Part shown: piece by piece, positions 42,847 through 51,517 of the stretch | Position numbering within the stretch: position 1 is the stretch's first letter | Layout of the letters: every line of letters begins with the position of its first letter | NCBI RefSeq assembly: GCF_018736085.1 | Contig: NZ_CP076134.1 | Coordinates: 1,746,501 to 1,810,500, forward strand | Reading direction: 5' to 3' | DNA length: 64,000 nt | Source: Bradyrhizobium sediminis | Lineage (GTDB): Bacteria; Pseudomonadota; Alphaproteobacteria; Rhizobiales; Xanthobacteraceae | Program-made: the position numbers and the translations under genes | The notes under the pieces: model-generated | What the model was told of the DNA's origin: nothing | The model's input: only the letters and a program-made list of their open reading frames with translations | Databases searched by the model: none

Positions 42847-45800
42847 TCAGCGCGAAAGCCGCTGCTGGGCCTGGCTGACGGCCGCCCGGACGCCGGTCCA
42901 AACAGGCTTTCCCGGGGCGAATTGCCGCCGCAGATAGGTGACGAGCTCGGTCAACTGGTCATCGCTCATGCTGTCCTTGAAGCCTGGCATATAGCCGAGG
43001 TCGCTCGTAACAGGAGAAGCGATGCCGTGCAGGATCACCTGGATCAGATTGTCCGGGACGGCGCTGTGCAGGTTGCTGTTCAGCGCCAGCGACGGCCGGC
43101 TGCCGAACAGGACCGGCCCGCCGACCGCGTGGCAGACCGCGCAGGCGCCTTCGTAAAGCCGCGCGCCAGCGGGCGAAGCCGAGACCATCCGGGTGCCGGT
43201 GGATTTTTCCAGCTGGGCGGCCAGCGTGTCCTGCGCCGCTTTGTCAGGTGCATTCGCGTTGAACGAAGCGAGATAGGTCGCCATGGCGCGAATATCCTGG
43301 TCGGGCAGCACCGCAAGCTCCTTCACTACAGGCGCCATCGGCCCCGCGGCCACGCCGTGGAGGCGGGATTTGCCCGTTCGCAAATAGGCGTAAAGCTCGT
43401 CTTCGCTCCAGGGGATCGGCGCATGCGACAACGAGGTCAGCGGCGGCGCTTCCCAGCCTTCGGCGAAGCCGCCGGCGAGGTAGGCGCCGGCCTGCTCCGC
43501 GCCGAGCGCGTTGCGCGGCGAATGGCAGGCGCCGCAATGGCCGAGGCCCTCGACCAGATAGGCGCCGCGATTCCAGATCGCCGACTTCGTCGCATCGGCT
43601 TCGAACGTCGTGGGCTGATGGAACAGCGCGTTCCATCCCGCCATCAGCGGACGCAGGTTAAACGGAAACGCCAGCGTGTTGTCAGGCGTCTCGGCGCGCA
43701 CCGCAGGCTGCGCCATCAGATAGGCATAGAGCGCCTGCAGGTCGGCATCGCTGGTCCTGGCGAAATGCGGATAGGGAAACGCCGGATAGAGATGCCTGCC
43801 GTCGCGATGAATGCCCTCGCGCATGGCGCGCTCGAAGGCGGGATAGGACCAGGCGCCGATGCCGGTCTCGGCATCGGGCGTGATGTTGGTCGCGTAGATG
43901 GTGCCGAACGGGGTTTCGATTCCCCGGCCGCCGGCATTGACGGCGCCGTTCACGCTCGTGTGGCAGACCGCGCAGTCGCCGAGCGCGGCGAGCTGCGCCC
44001 CGCGCGCGATGGTCGCCGCGGAGAACACGGACGCATCCGGCCGCGCGATCGGTGCGATCGCCCGCCACGGCAGCACGGCGGCGCCGATGCCGATCGCCGC
44101 GGCACATAACGCCGCAGCCGTGGCAAAGACGCCGCGCCGCCCGGCGAACGGATTCCTCCATCGGTCGGCCGGAGCTGGCGGCTGCGGCGCGGCCAGCGGC
44201 GCCGGGGCTGGTGGCGCGGCTGGCTCGCCGCGCAACCCCGCCAGAATGCGTTCCGGCGTGAACGGCAATTCGCGAAACCGAACCCCGGTCGCATCATAAA
44301 TGGCGTTGGCGATGGCGGCGGCGCTCGGCACCGACGCGGACTCGCCGACGCCGAGCGGCGGCTGGTCCTGTCGCGGCAGCATCAAGACGTCGATCTTGGG
44401 AACGTCGGGGAATTTGATGATGGGGTAGGCGCCCCATTCGCGCGCCGTCACCGCGTTGCGGTCGAACGAAACCTGCTCCATCAGCGCGCGGCTGGTCGAC
44501 TGGATGACGTTGCCGTGAATCTGGTGGCGGACGCCGTCCGGGTTGATCATCAGCCCGGAATCCTGCCCGGCCACCACGCGGGTGACGCTGACGTCGCCGG
44601 TCGCTTTGTTGACGGCGACGTCGGCAATCCAGGCCGACCACGCCGCGCCGTAACCCGGAAACTTGCTGTGCACATAGAGCGCGTAGGCAAAACCGCGCCC
44701 ACGCACGATGTCGCCTTCGGCCTCAGGCTCCGGCCGCGCCGGACGCGGCACCCAGCCGGCGCGTTCGGCGACGGCGTTGACGAGATCGACCGCGCGCTGG
44801 TCTTTCAGGTAGCGCAGCCGGTATTCGACCGGATCGACGCCGGCTTCGGCCGCGAGTTCGTCGATATAGGATTCATGGGCAAAGGTGTTCGGCAGTGCCG
44901 AGACGCCACGAAACCATGATGCTCGCACGATCGGCGGCATGTCGTGCGCCACCACGCGCAAATTGTCGTAGTCGTAAGGCGGGATCGCGGTGCGGTCGCC
45001 CATCTCGAACACGGCGGGAGTAGGCGCAATCGCTCCGGTGAGCAGCAGCGCCAGCGTCGGCGCGCCGTTCGAGGGATAGCGCGTGGCAAAATCGTAACCG
45101 GCGACGCTGCCGTCGGCGTTCAGTCCGCCGTTGACGTCCATCAGCTGCGCGGTGCCCTTCGGCTCCCAGGCGTGCTCCTGTTCGCGCGTCAACTGCACGC
45201 GGACGGGGCGGCCGACCGCGCGCGACAGCAGCACCGCGTCGGCGGTGACGTCATCGGCGCAGTTGCGGCCATAGCAGCCCGCGGCTTCCAGCCGGATCAC
45301 GTCGATGTCGTGCTCCGGCTTCTGCAGCAGCAGTGCGAGGTCGGCGCGCAGCATGTGCGGATTTTGCGTGCCGGACCACACCTTGACCTGATCGTCCCGG
45401 ACATCCGCGACCGCGCAGGACGGACCGATCGAGCCGTGCATCTGGTACGGCCAGACATAGGTCCGCTGCATCGGCCTGGCGGCAGCGGCGATCGCGGCAT
45501 CGACATCGCCCTTGTCGATCAGGGTGCGCGGCGCCGACGGATTGGCGCGCAGCGCGGTCTCGATATCTTTCAAGTCCGGCAGCGTCGGGGTCGGCTTCCA
45601 GCTCACCTTGAGCTGCGCGGCCGCCTTGACCGCGTTTTCCTCGCGTTCGGCGACGACGCCGACGAAATCGCCGATCCGCACCACCGCCACCAGCCCGGCA
45701 ATATCGCGGACCGATGCTTCGTCGACCGCGATCAGGCTGGTGCCGACGAAATCGCCGGCATCGACGCCGGCATAGGGCGGCCGCACCACGCGACCGTGCA

Positions 45801-46395
45801 GCATGCCGGGCACGCGCACGTCATGAACATAGACCAGTTCGCCGGTCGCCTTCGCCGGCAGGTCGGTGCGCGGCACCGATTGCCCGACGATGCTGTAGGC
45901 GCTGACGGCCTTGACCGGAACGTCGTCCTCGAGTTCGAGTCGGACGGTCTCGCCGGATATCAATTCGCCGTAGGAGACGCTGCGGTTGTCCCTGCCGCGG
46001 ATCAGGCCGTCCTCGATGACCAGCTCCTCCGCCGGCATTTCCAGCCGTTCCGCAGCGCGCGCTATCAGGAAGTGCCGCGCCTGTGCCGCCGCCTTGCGCA
46101 GCGGCACCGCCGTGATCTGGATGGTTTCACTGGCGATGGTCGCGCCCTGATTGGGGACCAGCGCGGTATCGCCCAACACAATGACGACGCGGGCAAAGGA
46201 CACGTCGAGCTCTTCGGCGACGATCTGCCCGAGCGCAGTGCGAATCCCGGTGCCGAGATCGACATGGCCGTTGTAGGCCGTGACCGAGCCGTCGGCCGTG
46301 ATCCTGATGAAGGTTTCGAAGCCGGCCGCGGCCGGACGAACAACGGTCAACGATCCTGACCCGGACTCGCGATTGTCAGTAACGTCTGCGGTCAT
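42847..46395 (-). CDS. nicB: NicB-type nicotinate dehydrogenase: molybdopterin subunit fused to tri-haem cytochrome c
   Basis: Encodes 1182 residues. Residues about 1-720 are a xanthine-oxidase-type molybdopterin protein (GHVDLGTGIRTALGQIVAEEL, PPLGVGESASVPSAAAIANAIYDATG). After an Ala/Pro linker and one membrane segment, three haem motifs follow: CAVCH, CGACH and CAVCH. This plan and length match Pseudomonas NicB, which hydroxylates nicotinate to 6-hydroxynicotinate and passes electrons to the respiratory chain. Start at 46395 overlaps the nicA stop (TGATG). Other substrates (isoquinoline-type) cannot be excluded, but the neighbours favour nicotinate. Confidence 0.88.
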   Translation of the reverse strand: MTADVTDNRESGSGSLTVVRPAAAGFETFIRITADGSVTAYNGHVDLGTGIRTALGQIVAEELDVSFARVVIVLGDTALVPNQGATIASETIQITAVPLRKAAAQARHFLIARAAERLEMPAEELVIEDGLIRGRDNRSVSYGELISGETVRLELEDDVPVKAVSAYSIVGQSVPRTDLPAKATGELVYVHDVRVPGMLHGRVVRPPYAGVDAGDFVGTSLIAVDEASVRDIAGLVAVVRIGDFVGVVAEREENAVKAAAQLKVSWKPTPTLPDLKDIETALRANPSAPRTLIDKGDVDAAIAAAARPMQRTYVWPYQMHGSIGPSCAVADVRDDQVKVWSGTQNPHMLRADLALLLQKPEHDIDVIRLEAAGCYGRNCADDVTADAVLLSRAVGRPVRVQLTREQEHAWEPKGTAQLMDVNGGLNADGSVAGYDFATRYPSNGAPTLALLLTGAIAPTPAVFEMGDRTAIPPYDYDNLRVVAHDMPPIVRASWFRGVSALPNTFAHESYIDELAAEAGVDPVEYRLRYLKDQRAVDLVNAVAERAGWVPRPARPEPEAEGDIVRGRGFAYALYVHSKFPGYGAAWSAWIADVAVNKATGDVSVTRVVAGQDSGLMINPDGVRHQIHGNVIQSTSRALMEQVSFDRNAVTAREWGAYPIIKFPDVPKIDVLMLPRQDQPPLGVGESASVPSAAAIANAIYDATGVRFRELPFTPERILAGLRGEPAAPPAPAPLAAPQPPAPADRWRNPFAGRRGVFATAAALCAAAIGIGAAVLPWRAIAPIARPDASVFSAATIARGAQLAALGDCAVCHTSVNGAVNAGGRGIETPFGTIYATNITPDAETGIGAWSYPAFERAMREGIHRDGRHLYPAFPYPHFARTSDADLQALYAYLMAQPAVRAETPDNTLAFPFNLRPLMAGWNALFHQPTTFEADATKSAIWNRGAYLVEGLGHCGACHSPRNALGAEQAGAYLAGGFAEGWEAPPLTSLSHAPIPWSEDELYAYLRTGKSRLHGVAAGPMAPVVKELAVLPDQDIRAMATYLASFNANAPDKAAQDTLAAQLEKSTGTRMVSASPAGARLYEGACAVCHAVGGPVLFGSRPSLALNSNLHSAVPDNLIQVILHGIASPVTSDLGYMPGFKDSMSDDQLTELVTYLRRQFAPGKPVWTGVRAAVSQAQQRLSR

Positions 46396-46877
46396 CAATC
46401 CAGCGCCTCCGCGACGCGGCCAGCGGCCCGCATCGCCGCACGCATGATTTCGACATGCGCGCCGCACCGGCACAGATTATAGCGCAGCGCCTCGTGCAGC
46501 TCGCTCTCCGTAGGATGCGGGTTGCGATCGAGCAGCGCCCTGGTGGTCATGATCATGCCGTTCAGGCAGTAGCCGCATTGCGCGGCCTGTTCCCGTATGA
46601 AGGCCTGCTGCACTGGATCGGGATGTTCGCGCGAGCCCAGGCCTTCGAGCGTCACAATGTCGCGCCCGACGCAGCCTTCGATCGGAATGACGCAAGACCG
46701 CGCCGCGACGCCGTCGATCAGTACGGTGCAGCTGCCGCATTCGCCGAGCCCGCAGCCGTATTTCGGTCCGTTCAGTTCGAGATCGTTGCGCAACACATAG
46801 AGCAGCGCGGTATCGGGGGCGGCGTCGACCTCGTGAATCCGACCGTTGACCGTCAGGCGGATCGTGCTCTCAGTCAT
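46395..46877 (-). CDS. nicA: NicA-type [2Fe-2S] subunit of nicotinate dehydrogenase
   Basis: Encodes 160 residues from ATG 46877; a start at 46910 is possible but less like the family. Plant-type cluster ligands Cys42, 47, 50, 62 (GCGLGECGSC...SC) and the second cluster motifs QCGYCLNGM and CRCGAH are complete. It relays electrons from the molybdopterin site to the haems of NicB. Confidence 0.9.
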   Translation of the reverse strand: MTESTIRLTVNGRIHEVDAAPDTALLYVLRNDLELNGPKYGCGLGECGSCTVLIDGVAARSCVIPIEGCVGRDIVTLEGLGSREHPDPVQQAFIREQAAQCGYCLNGMIMTTRALLDRNPHPTESELHEALRYNLCRCGAHVEIMRAAMRAAGRVAEALD

Positions 46878-46950
46878 GTCGGTGATCCCGCTCCAACGGT
46901 TGCGCTGCAAACATCGCGTCGAAACGCGCTAAAACCTCCGGGCAAGATAC

Positions 46951-46966
46951 CGTTTGCATACAAACG
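46951..46966. promoter_or_regulatory. Palindromic operator-like site A
   Basis: CGTTTGCATACAAACG: 6-bp perfect arms around CATA. It shares the TTTG...CAAA half-site pattern with two other dyads in this gap and one at 62731. Confidence 0.6.
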
Positions 46967-47003
46967 TGCAAGCATGCCGGCAGCGGGCGAAACCGGCTGC
47001 CCT

Positions 47004-47017
47004 GTTTGTGAACAAAC
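47004..47017. promoter_or_regulatory. Palindromic operator-like site B
   Basis: GTTTGTGAACAAAC: perfect 6-bp arms around GA, same half-site as site A. Confidence 0.6.
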
Positions 47018-47103
47018 CCGGCAGGCAATCTGCGGTATTAATCGGCAGCCGCCGTTTTCGCATTGCACGGCGCTTGACAGCTTTCAGCCGGGCGCGCAAC
47101 ATC

Positions 47104-47117
47104 GTTCGTGTACGAAC
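47104..47117. promoter_or_regulatory. Palindromic operator-like site C
   Basis: GTTCGTGTACGAAC: perfect 6-bp arms around GT. It lies about 80 bp before the reductase start and resembles the dyad at 62731 (TTCGTATACGAA). Confidence 0.6.
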
Positions 47118-47193
47118 AAATACCCCGTTGCGATATGAGGCGTCGTTACCGTTTGGCCGTCCGACAGTTTGACGCTGGCTTGTGAGTTCGTTC

Positions 47194-48645
47194 ATGCTGA
47201 CCGATACGACTGCTGCCGACGACAAGATCCGCTGCGATGCGTGTCCCGTGATGTGCTACATCAAGCCGGGCGCGGCGGGCGCCTGCGATCGCTATGCCAA
47301 TCATGATGGCGAGCTGGTGCGCGTCGATCCACATATCCTGCTGGAGCGAACAGTGTCGCATGGCGGACGGCTGGTGCCGTTCCAGGGCAGCGGCGACTGG
47401 GACGGCAAGATCGTGCACGAGCCCAGCCTGTTCGTGACCGCGATCGGCGCCGGCACCACCTATCCCGACTACAAGCCCGCGCCGTTCATCGTCTCCTCCG
47501 AGGTCGACGGCGTCGACATGGTCACCGTGGTGACCGAAGGCATCTTCAGTTACTGCGGCGTCAAGGTGAAGATCGACACCGACCGCTATCTCGGTCCGGA
47601 GACGGCGGCGGTGCGCGCGCAGGGCGAGGCGATCGGCCACGTCACGACAAGCGAATACGGCTCGCAGATGCTGTCGCTGGGCGGCGTGCATCACCTTACC
47701 GGCGGCTCCAAGAAGGAAGGCCGCGTCACCTGCGACGCGCTGATGGACCTCAGCAACTGCAAGCCGGTCGAACTGACCATCGACGGCGGCGCCACCGTGG
47801 TGGTGCAGGCCGGATATCCGCCTGTTGTCAACGGCGTGCCCGAAGAGCGGATGCGGGTCGGTTGCGGCTCGGCGACCATCGGCATGTTCGCCAAGCAGTG
47901 GCACGGCAAGGTCGATGAAGTCGTGGTGGTGGACGACCACATCACCGGCGTACTCAGCGAACACCAGGCCGGCAAGCTGCTCGACATTCCCGATACCGGC
48001 ATCAAGATGAAAGGGCGGCGTTCGACGCCGGGCCGCTATTTCCAGGTCGCCGAGCCCGGCACCGGCTGGGGCGGCACCAAGATCTCCGATCCGTTGTCGG
48101 TGCTCGGTCCGTTCGATCCCAAGAAGGCGCACCCGGGGCTGACCATGCTGATGGTCTCCACCACAGGCGAGCATGCGGCTTATTATGTCCTCGACGATGC
48201 GCTGAAGCCGGTCGAGCAGCCGATGCCGGCCGACTTGAAACTGTCGGTCGAGCGGATTCAGGAGAATTGCGAGCCCGCTCTGTGCACCGTGCTGTTCATG
48301 GGCGGGGCAGGCGGGTCGTTGCGCGCCGGCGTCACCGACAATCCGGTGCGGCTGACGCGATCGGTCAAGGACGCGCTGACGCGCGTCACCAGCGGCGGCG
48401 CGCCGGTCTATGTCTGGCCGGGCGGCGGCATCACTTTCATGGTCGATGTGACGCGATTGCCGGCAGGCGCCTTCGGCTATGTTCCGACGCCGGCACTGGT
48501 GGCGCCGATCGAATTCACGTTACGGCTGTCGGATTATGCGGCGCTCGGCGGCCATATGGATCATGTGCGGCCGCTGGCGTCGCTGAAGGACAATACCGAA
48601 ACGCGCCAGGTGGCTTCGCCGCCATCCGCCCGGGAGCGTTCATGA
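47194..48645 (+). CDS. 6-hydroxynicotinate reductase
   Basis: Encodes 483 residues from ATG 47194 (GTG 47182 is an alternative). The N-terminal cysteines IRCDACPVMCYIKPGAAGACDRY form an Fe-S site, as in the ferredoxin-dependent 6-hydroxynicotinate reductase of the anaerobic nicotinate pathway, which yields 1,4,5,6-tetrahydro-6-oxonicotinate. Glycine-rich segments and many cysteines follow. Its partner enamidase (61450) and a ferredoxin reductase (62807) occur in the window. Overlaps the next gene by ATGA. Confidence 0.82.
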   Translation: MLTDTTAADDKIRCDACPVMCYIKPGAAGACDRYANHDGELVRVDPHILLERTVSHGGRLVPFQGSGDWDGKIVHEPSLFVTAIGAGTTYPDYKPAPFIVSSEVDGVDMVTVVTEGIFSYCGVKVKIDTDRYLGPETAAVRAQGEAIGHVTTSEYGSQMLSLGGVHHLTGGSKKEGRVTCDALMDLSNCKPVELTIDGGATVVVQAGYPPVVNGVPEERMRVGCGSATIGMFAKQWHGKVDEVVVVDDHITGVLSEHQAGKLLDIPDTGIKMKGRRSTPGRYFQVAEPGTGWGGTKISDPLSVLGPFDPKKAHPGLTMLMVSTTGEHAAYYVLDDALKPVEQPMPADLKLSVERIQENCEPALCTVLFMGGAGGSLRAGVTDNPVRLTRSVKDALTRVTSGGAPVYVWPGGGITFMVDVTRLPAGAFGYVPTPALVAPIEFTLRLSDYAALGGHMDHVRPLASLKDNTETRQVASPPSARERS

Positions 48646-49547
48646 TGCGGGTTCCGCAAATCGGGTTGCTGGCCGACGGCAGGCGGCTTCATCTGCAGGA
48701 TGGTCCGATCGACCTGATCGTCGAAGCGCGGGGCGGCGAGGCCGATATGCGCGCGGCCTATGATGCGGCAGCACGACGCTTCACCGGCCTGCTCGACGAA
48801 CTCTGCAGCGAATTGCCGCTCTTGCGGCAGGCGGCCGATCCCGGGCGATGCCCGCTGCAAGGCGTCGTTGCCCGCCGCATGCATGCGGCGGTGGCGCCGT
48901 TCGCCGCCGATCACTTCATCACGCCGATGGCGGCGGTCGCGGGTGCCGTCGCGGAAGAAATCCTCGGCGCGATGACCGCCGCGGCGGGCCTTGAACGCGC
49001 CTATGTTAACAATGGTGGCGACATTGCCCTGCATCTTTCCGGCGGAGAGAGTTTCACGGTAGGCCTGATGGACCGGCCGGACACCGCCGGATTGCTGCAA
49101 ACCATGGTGGTCGATGCCGGTGATCCCACCCGTGGCGTTGCGACCTCGGGGCGGCACGGCCGCAGCTTCTCGCTCGGCATCGCCGACGCCGTGACGGTGC
49201 TGGCGCGGACGGCTTCCCAGGCCGATGCTGCCGCCACCATCATTGCCAATGCCGTCGATCTGCCCGGACATCCCGCGATCCTGCGTTGCCCGGCCAACGA
49301 ACTGCAGCCCGACAGCGATCTCGGCGCTCGCCTCGTCACCCGTGACGTCGGCGCGTTGTCCGGGGAAGAGATCGAAAACGCGCTCGCGGCCGGCGCGGCG
49401 CGCGCGCGGCGATTATTGCTTTCGGGATTGATCGAGGGCGCGGCTTTGCGCCTGTGCGGTGAGACCGTCGTGGTGGAAGCGAGGCTGCAACCGCCGCAGT
49501 CGCAATCGATTCACAGAGACATGCCCGCGAGCCTGATGCATGCTTGA
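48642..49547 (+). CDS. UPF0280 family protein (ApbE-like fold)
   Basis: Encodes 301 residues. FAADHFITPMAAVAGAVAEEIL, RAYVNNGGDIALHLSGGESFTVGL and VATSGRHGRSFSLGIADAVTVLA are typical of UPF0280, distantly related to the flavin transferase ApbE. It is translationally coupled to 6-hydroxynicotinate reductase, so it may insert or attach a cofactor in that enzyme (inference). Confidence 0.85.
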   Translation: MMRVPQIGLLADGRRLHLQDGPIDLIVEARGGEADMRAAYDAAARRFTGLLDELCSELPLLRQAADPGRCPLQGVVARRMHAAVAPFAADHFITPMAAVAGAVAEEILGAMTAAAGLERAYVNNGGDIALHLSGGESFTVGLMDRPDTAGLLQTMVVDAGDPTRGVATSGRHGRSFSLGIADAVTVLARTASQADAAATIIANAVDLPGHPAILRCPANELQPDSDLGARLVTRDVGALSGEEIENALAAGAARARRLLLSGLIEGAALRLCGETVVVEARLQPPQSQSIHRDMPASLMHA

Positions 49548-49568
49548 CCGGAAACAAGGCTGACAAAG

Positions 49569-50153
49569 ATGAGTGCTGTCATTCGCAAGATAGTCACCGT
49601 GGTTGAAGAGACCCGGCTGGAGATGGGCAAGACCATTACGCCGCCGACGCGGCGTGCGGCGGCGATCGCCGTGATCGAGAACCCGTTTGCCGGAAGATAT
49701 GTCGAAGATCTCAGCCCGCTGATTGCGATCGGCGAGGAACTCGGCGAATTGCTGGCGGCGAGGGCGGTGGCCGCGCTGGGCATCGAGGGCCCGAAAGCGC
49801 ACAGTTACGGCAAGGCGGCTGCGGTCGGCGAAAACGGCGAGCTCGAACATGCGGCCGCCATCCTGCATCCCAAGATGGGCGCGCCGGTGCGCAAGATCCT
49901 GGGCAAGGGCGCGGCGCTGATACCATCGTCGAAGAAGCGAAGCGGGCCGGGGACGACGCTGGATATTCCGCTCGGCCACAAGGATGCGGCGTTCGTGCGC
50001 AGCCATTTCGACGGCATGGAGGTCATGATCAACGATGCGCCGCGCGCCAACGAGATCATGGTGGCGGTCGCGGTCACCGACAGCGGCAGGCCGCTGCCGC
50101 GTGTCGGCGGCCTGACCGTTGCAGAAGTCAAAGGCGAAGACGGTTTACGATAA
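49569..50153 (+). CDS. DUF1185-type (amino acid synthesis family) protein
   Basis: Encodes 194 residues. Pattern: VVEETRLEMGKTITPPTRRAAAIAVIENPFAGRYVEDL, GPKAHSYGKAAAVGENGELEHAAAILHPKMGAPVR, and DGMEVMINDAPRANEIMVAVAVTD. Such proteins are often named for amino acid synthesis but have no proven reaction. Its position suggests a ring-processing or accessory role in nicotinate breakdown. Confidence 0.8.
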   Translation: MSAVIRKIVTVVEETRLEMGKTITPPTRRAAAIAVIENPFAGRYVEDLSPLIAIGEELGELLAARAVAALGIEGPKAHSYGKAAAVGENGELEHAAAILHPKMGAPVRKILGKGAALIPSSKKRSGPGTTLDIPLGHKDAAFVRSHFDGMEVMINDAPRANEIMVAVAVTDSGRPLPRVGGLTVAEVKGEDGLR

Positions 50154-50177
50154 TTTCTTAACCAGTGGAGGTAAGGG

Positions 50178-51383
50178 ATGCGACGGAGCAGATATTTCTT
50201 GAGCGCGGGATTGGCGATCGTGGTCGCGGGCATGGCGCATTCCGCTCTTGCCCAGAGCGAAATCAAGATCGGCGAGATCAACAGTTATTCGCTGTTGCCG
50301 GCATTCACCGAACCCTATCGCAAGGGCTGGCAGCTGGCGTTGGAACAAATCAATGCCGCCGGCGGCATCAACGGCAAGAAGCTCGTGGTCATCTCCAAGG
50401 ATGACGGCGGCAAGCCAGCCGACGCGCAGACCGCCGCCAACGAACTGGTGTCGAGCGAGAAGGTGGTGATGCTGACCGGTACCTTCCTGTCCAACATCGG
50501 CCTCGCCGTCAGCGATTTCGCCAACCAGAAGAAGGTTTTCTTCCTGGCGGCCGAGCCCCTGACCGACGCCATCACCTGGGCCAAGGGCAACCGCTACACC
50601 TTCCGCCTGCGTCCTTCCAACTACATGCAGGCGGCAATGCTGGTGGAAGCGGCCGCCAAACTGCCGGCCAAGCGCTGGGCAACTGTCGCGCCGAACTATG
50701 AATACGGCCAGTCCGCAGTGGCGGTGTTCAAGAAACTGATGTCGGAGAGGCGGCCGGATATCCAGTGGGTCGATGAGCAGTGGCCGCCGTTCGGGAAGCT
50801 GGATGCGGGTCCTGTCGTGCAGGCGCTTGCGGCAGCCAATCCGGAAGCCATCCTGAACGTGACCTTCGGTGCCGATCTCGTGAAGTTCGTGCGCGAAGGC
50901 AACACCCGCGGCCTGTTCAAGGATCGTGCGGTGGTCTCTTTCCTCACCGGCGAACCGGAATATCTCGATCCGCTGAAGGAAGAGACACCTGCAGGATGGA
51001 TCGTCACCGGCTATCCCTGGTACTCGATCAAGACGCCGGAGCACGATGCGTTCCTCAAGGCGTACCAGGCCAAATACAACGACTATCCGCGGCTTGGCTC
51101 GATCGTCGGCTACCAGACCATCAAGGCGGCGGCGGCGATCCTCACCAAGGCCAACTCCGACGATCCGGAGAAGCTGATCGCGGCCACGGAAGGACTATCG
51201 ATGCCGTCGCCGTTCGGCGAAATCACCTTCCGCAAGATCGACCACCAGTCGACGCTCGGCGCCTTCGTCGGCAAGACCGCGCTCAAGGACGGCAAGGGCA
51301 TCATGGTGGACTCGGTCTATCGCAAGGGTTCGGACTTTCTGCCGAGCGACGCCGAAGTCGCCAAGCTGCGCCCGAAGGAGTGA
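50178..51383 (+). CDS. Branched-chain-type ABC transporter substrate-binding protein
   Basis: Encodes 401 residues with a signal peptide (about residues 1-25, ending HSALA). The LivK-type fold starts IKIGEINSYSLLPAFTEPYRKGWQLALEQINAAGGINGKKL. It precedes LivHM, LivG and LivF-like genes. In this cluster the ligand is probably nicotinate or a ring-opened product rather than an amino acid. Confidence 0.9.
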   Translation: MRRSRYFLSAGLAIVVAGMAHSALAQSEIKIGEINSYSLLPAFTEPYRKGWQLALEQINAAGGINGKKLVVISKDDGGKPADAQTAANELVSSEKVVMLTGTFLSNIGLAVSDFANQKKVFFLAAEPLTDAITWAKGNRYTFRLRPSNYMQAAMLVEAAAKLPAKRWATVAPNYEYGQSAVAVFKKLMSERRPDIQWVDEQWPPFGKLDAGPVVQALAAANPEAILNVTFGADLVKFVREGNTRGLFKDRAVVSFLTGEPEYLDPLKEETPAGWIVTGYPWYSIKTPEHDAFLKAYQAKYNDYPRLGSIVGYQTIKAAAAILTKANSDDPEKLIAATEGLSMPSPFGEITFRKIDHQSTLGAFVGKTALKDGKGIMVDSVYRKGSDFLPSDAEVAKLRPKE

Positions 51384-51400
51384 TTCCTTACCTCTCCCTC

Positions 51401-51420
51401 TCTCCCCGCTTGCGGGGAGA
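51401..51420. repeat. Hairpin of REP type after the binding-protein gene
   Basis: TCTCCCCGC pairs with GCGGGGAGA around TT. No T-run follows, so it is a stabilising or transcript-shaping hairpin rather than a simple terminator. Confidence 0.7.
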
Positions 51421-51436
51421 GGGAGAAAAGGAACGA

Positions 51437-51480
51437 CCTCATCCTGAGGAGCGGCGGCTTCGCCGCGTCTCGAAGGATGA
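51437..51480. repeat. Dispersed intergenic repeat
   Basis: The CCTCATCCTGAGGAGCGG...CGTCTCGAAGGATGA unit is a widespread intergenic element of Bradyrhizobium and relatives. It sits between the binding-protein and permease genes. Confidence 0.7.
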
Positions 51481-51517
51481 AGCCAATGAATCAAGATGCG
51501 TGAGCCGCGGACCGCCA

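Larger units (their letters stand above)
46878..47193. other. Divergent nicA / 6-hydroxynicotinate reductase control region
   Basis: This 316-base gap holds three related palindromes (46951, 47004, 47104) and no convincing gene. It is slightly AT-richer than its surroundings. Confidence 0.6.

Noticed and set aside
44944..46359. Long plus-strand frames opposite nicB
   Set aside because: They are antisense shadows typical of GC-rich DNA; the minus strand carries the clear molybdopterin and haem motifs.
51401..51420. Rho-independent terminator after the binding-protein gene
   Set aside because: The hairpin has no following T-run and belongs to a dispersed repeat design.
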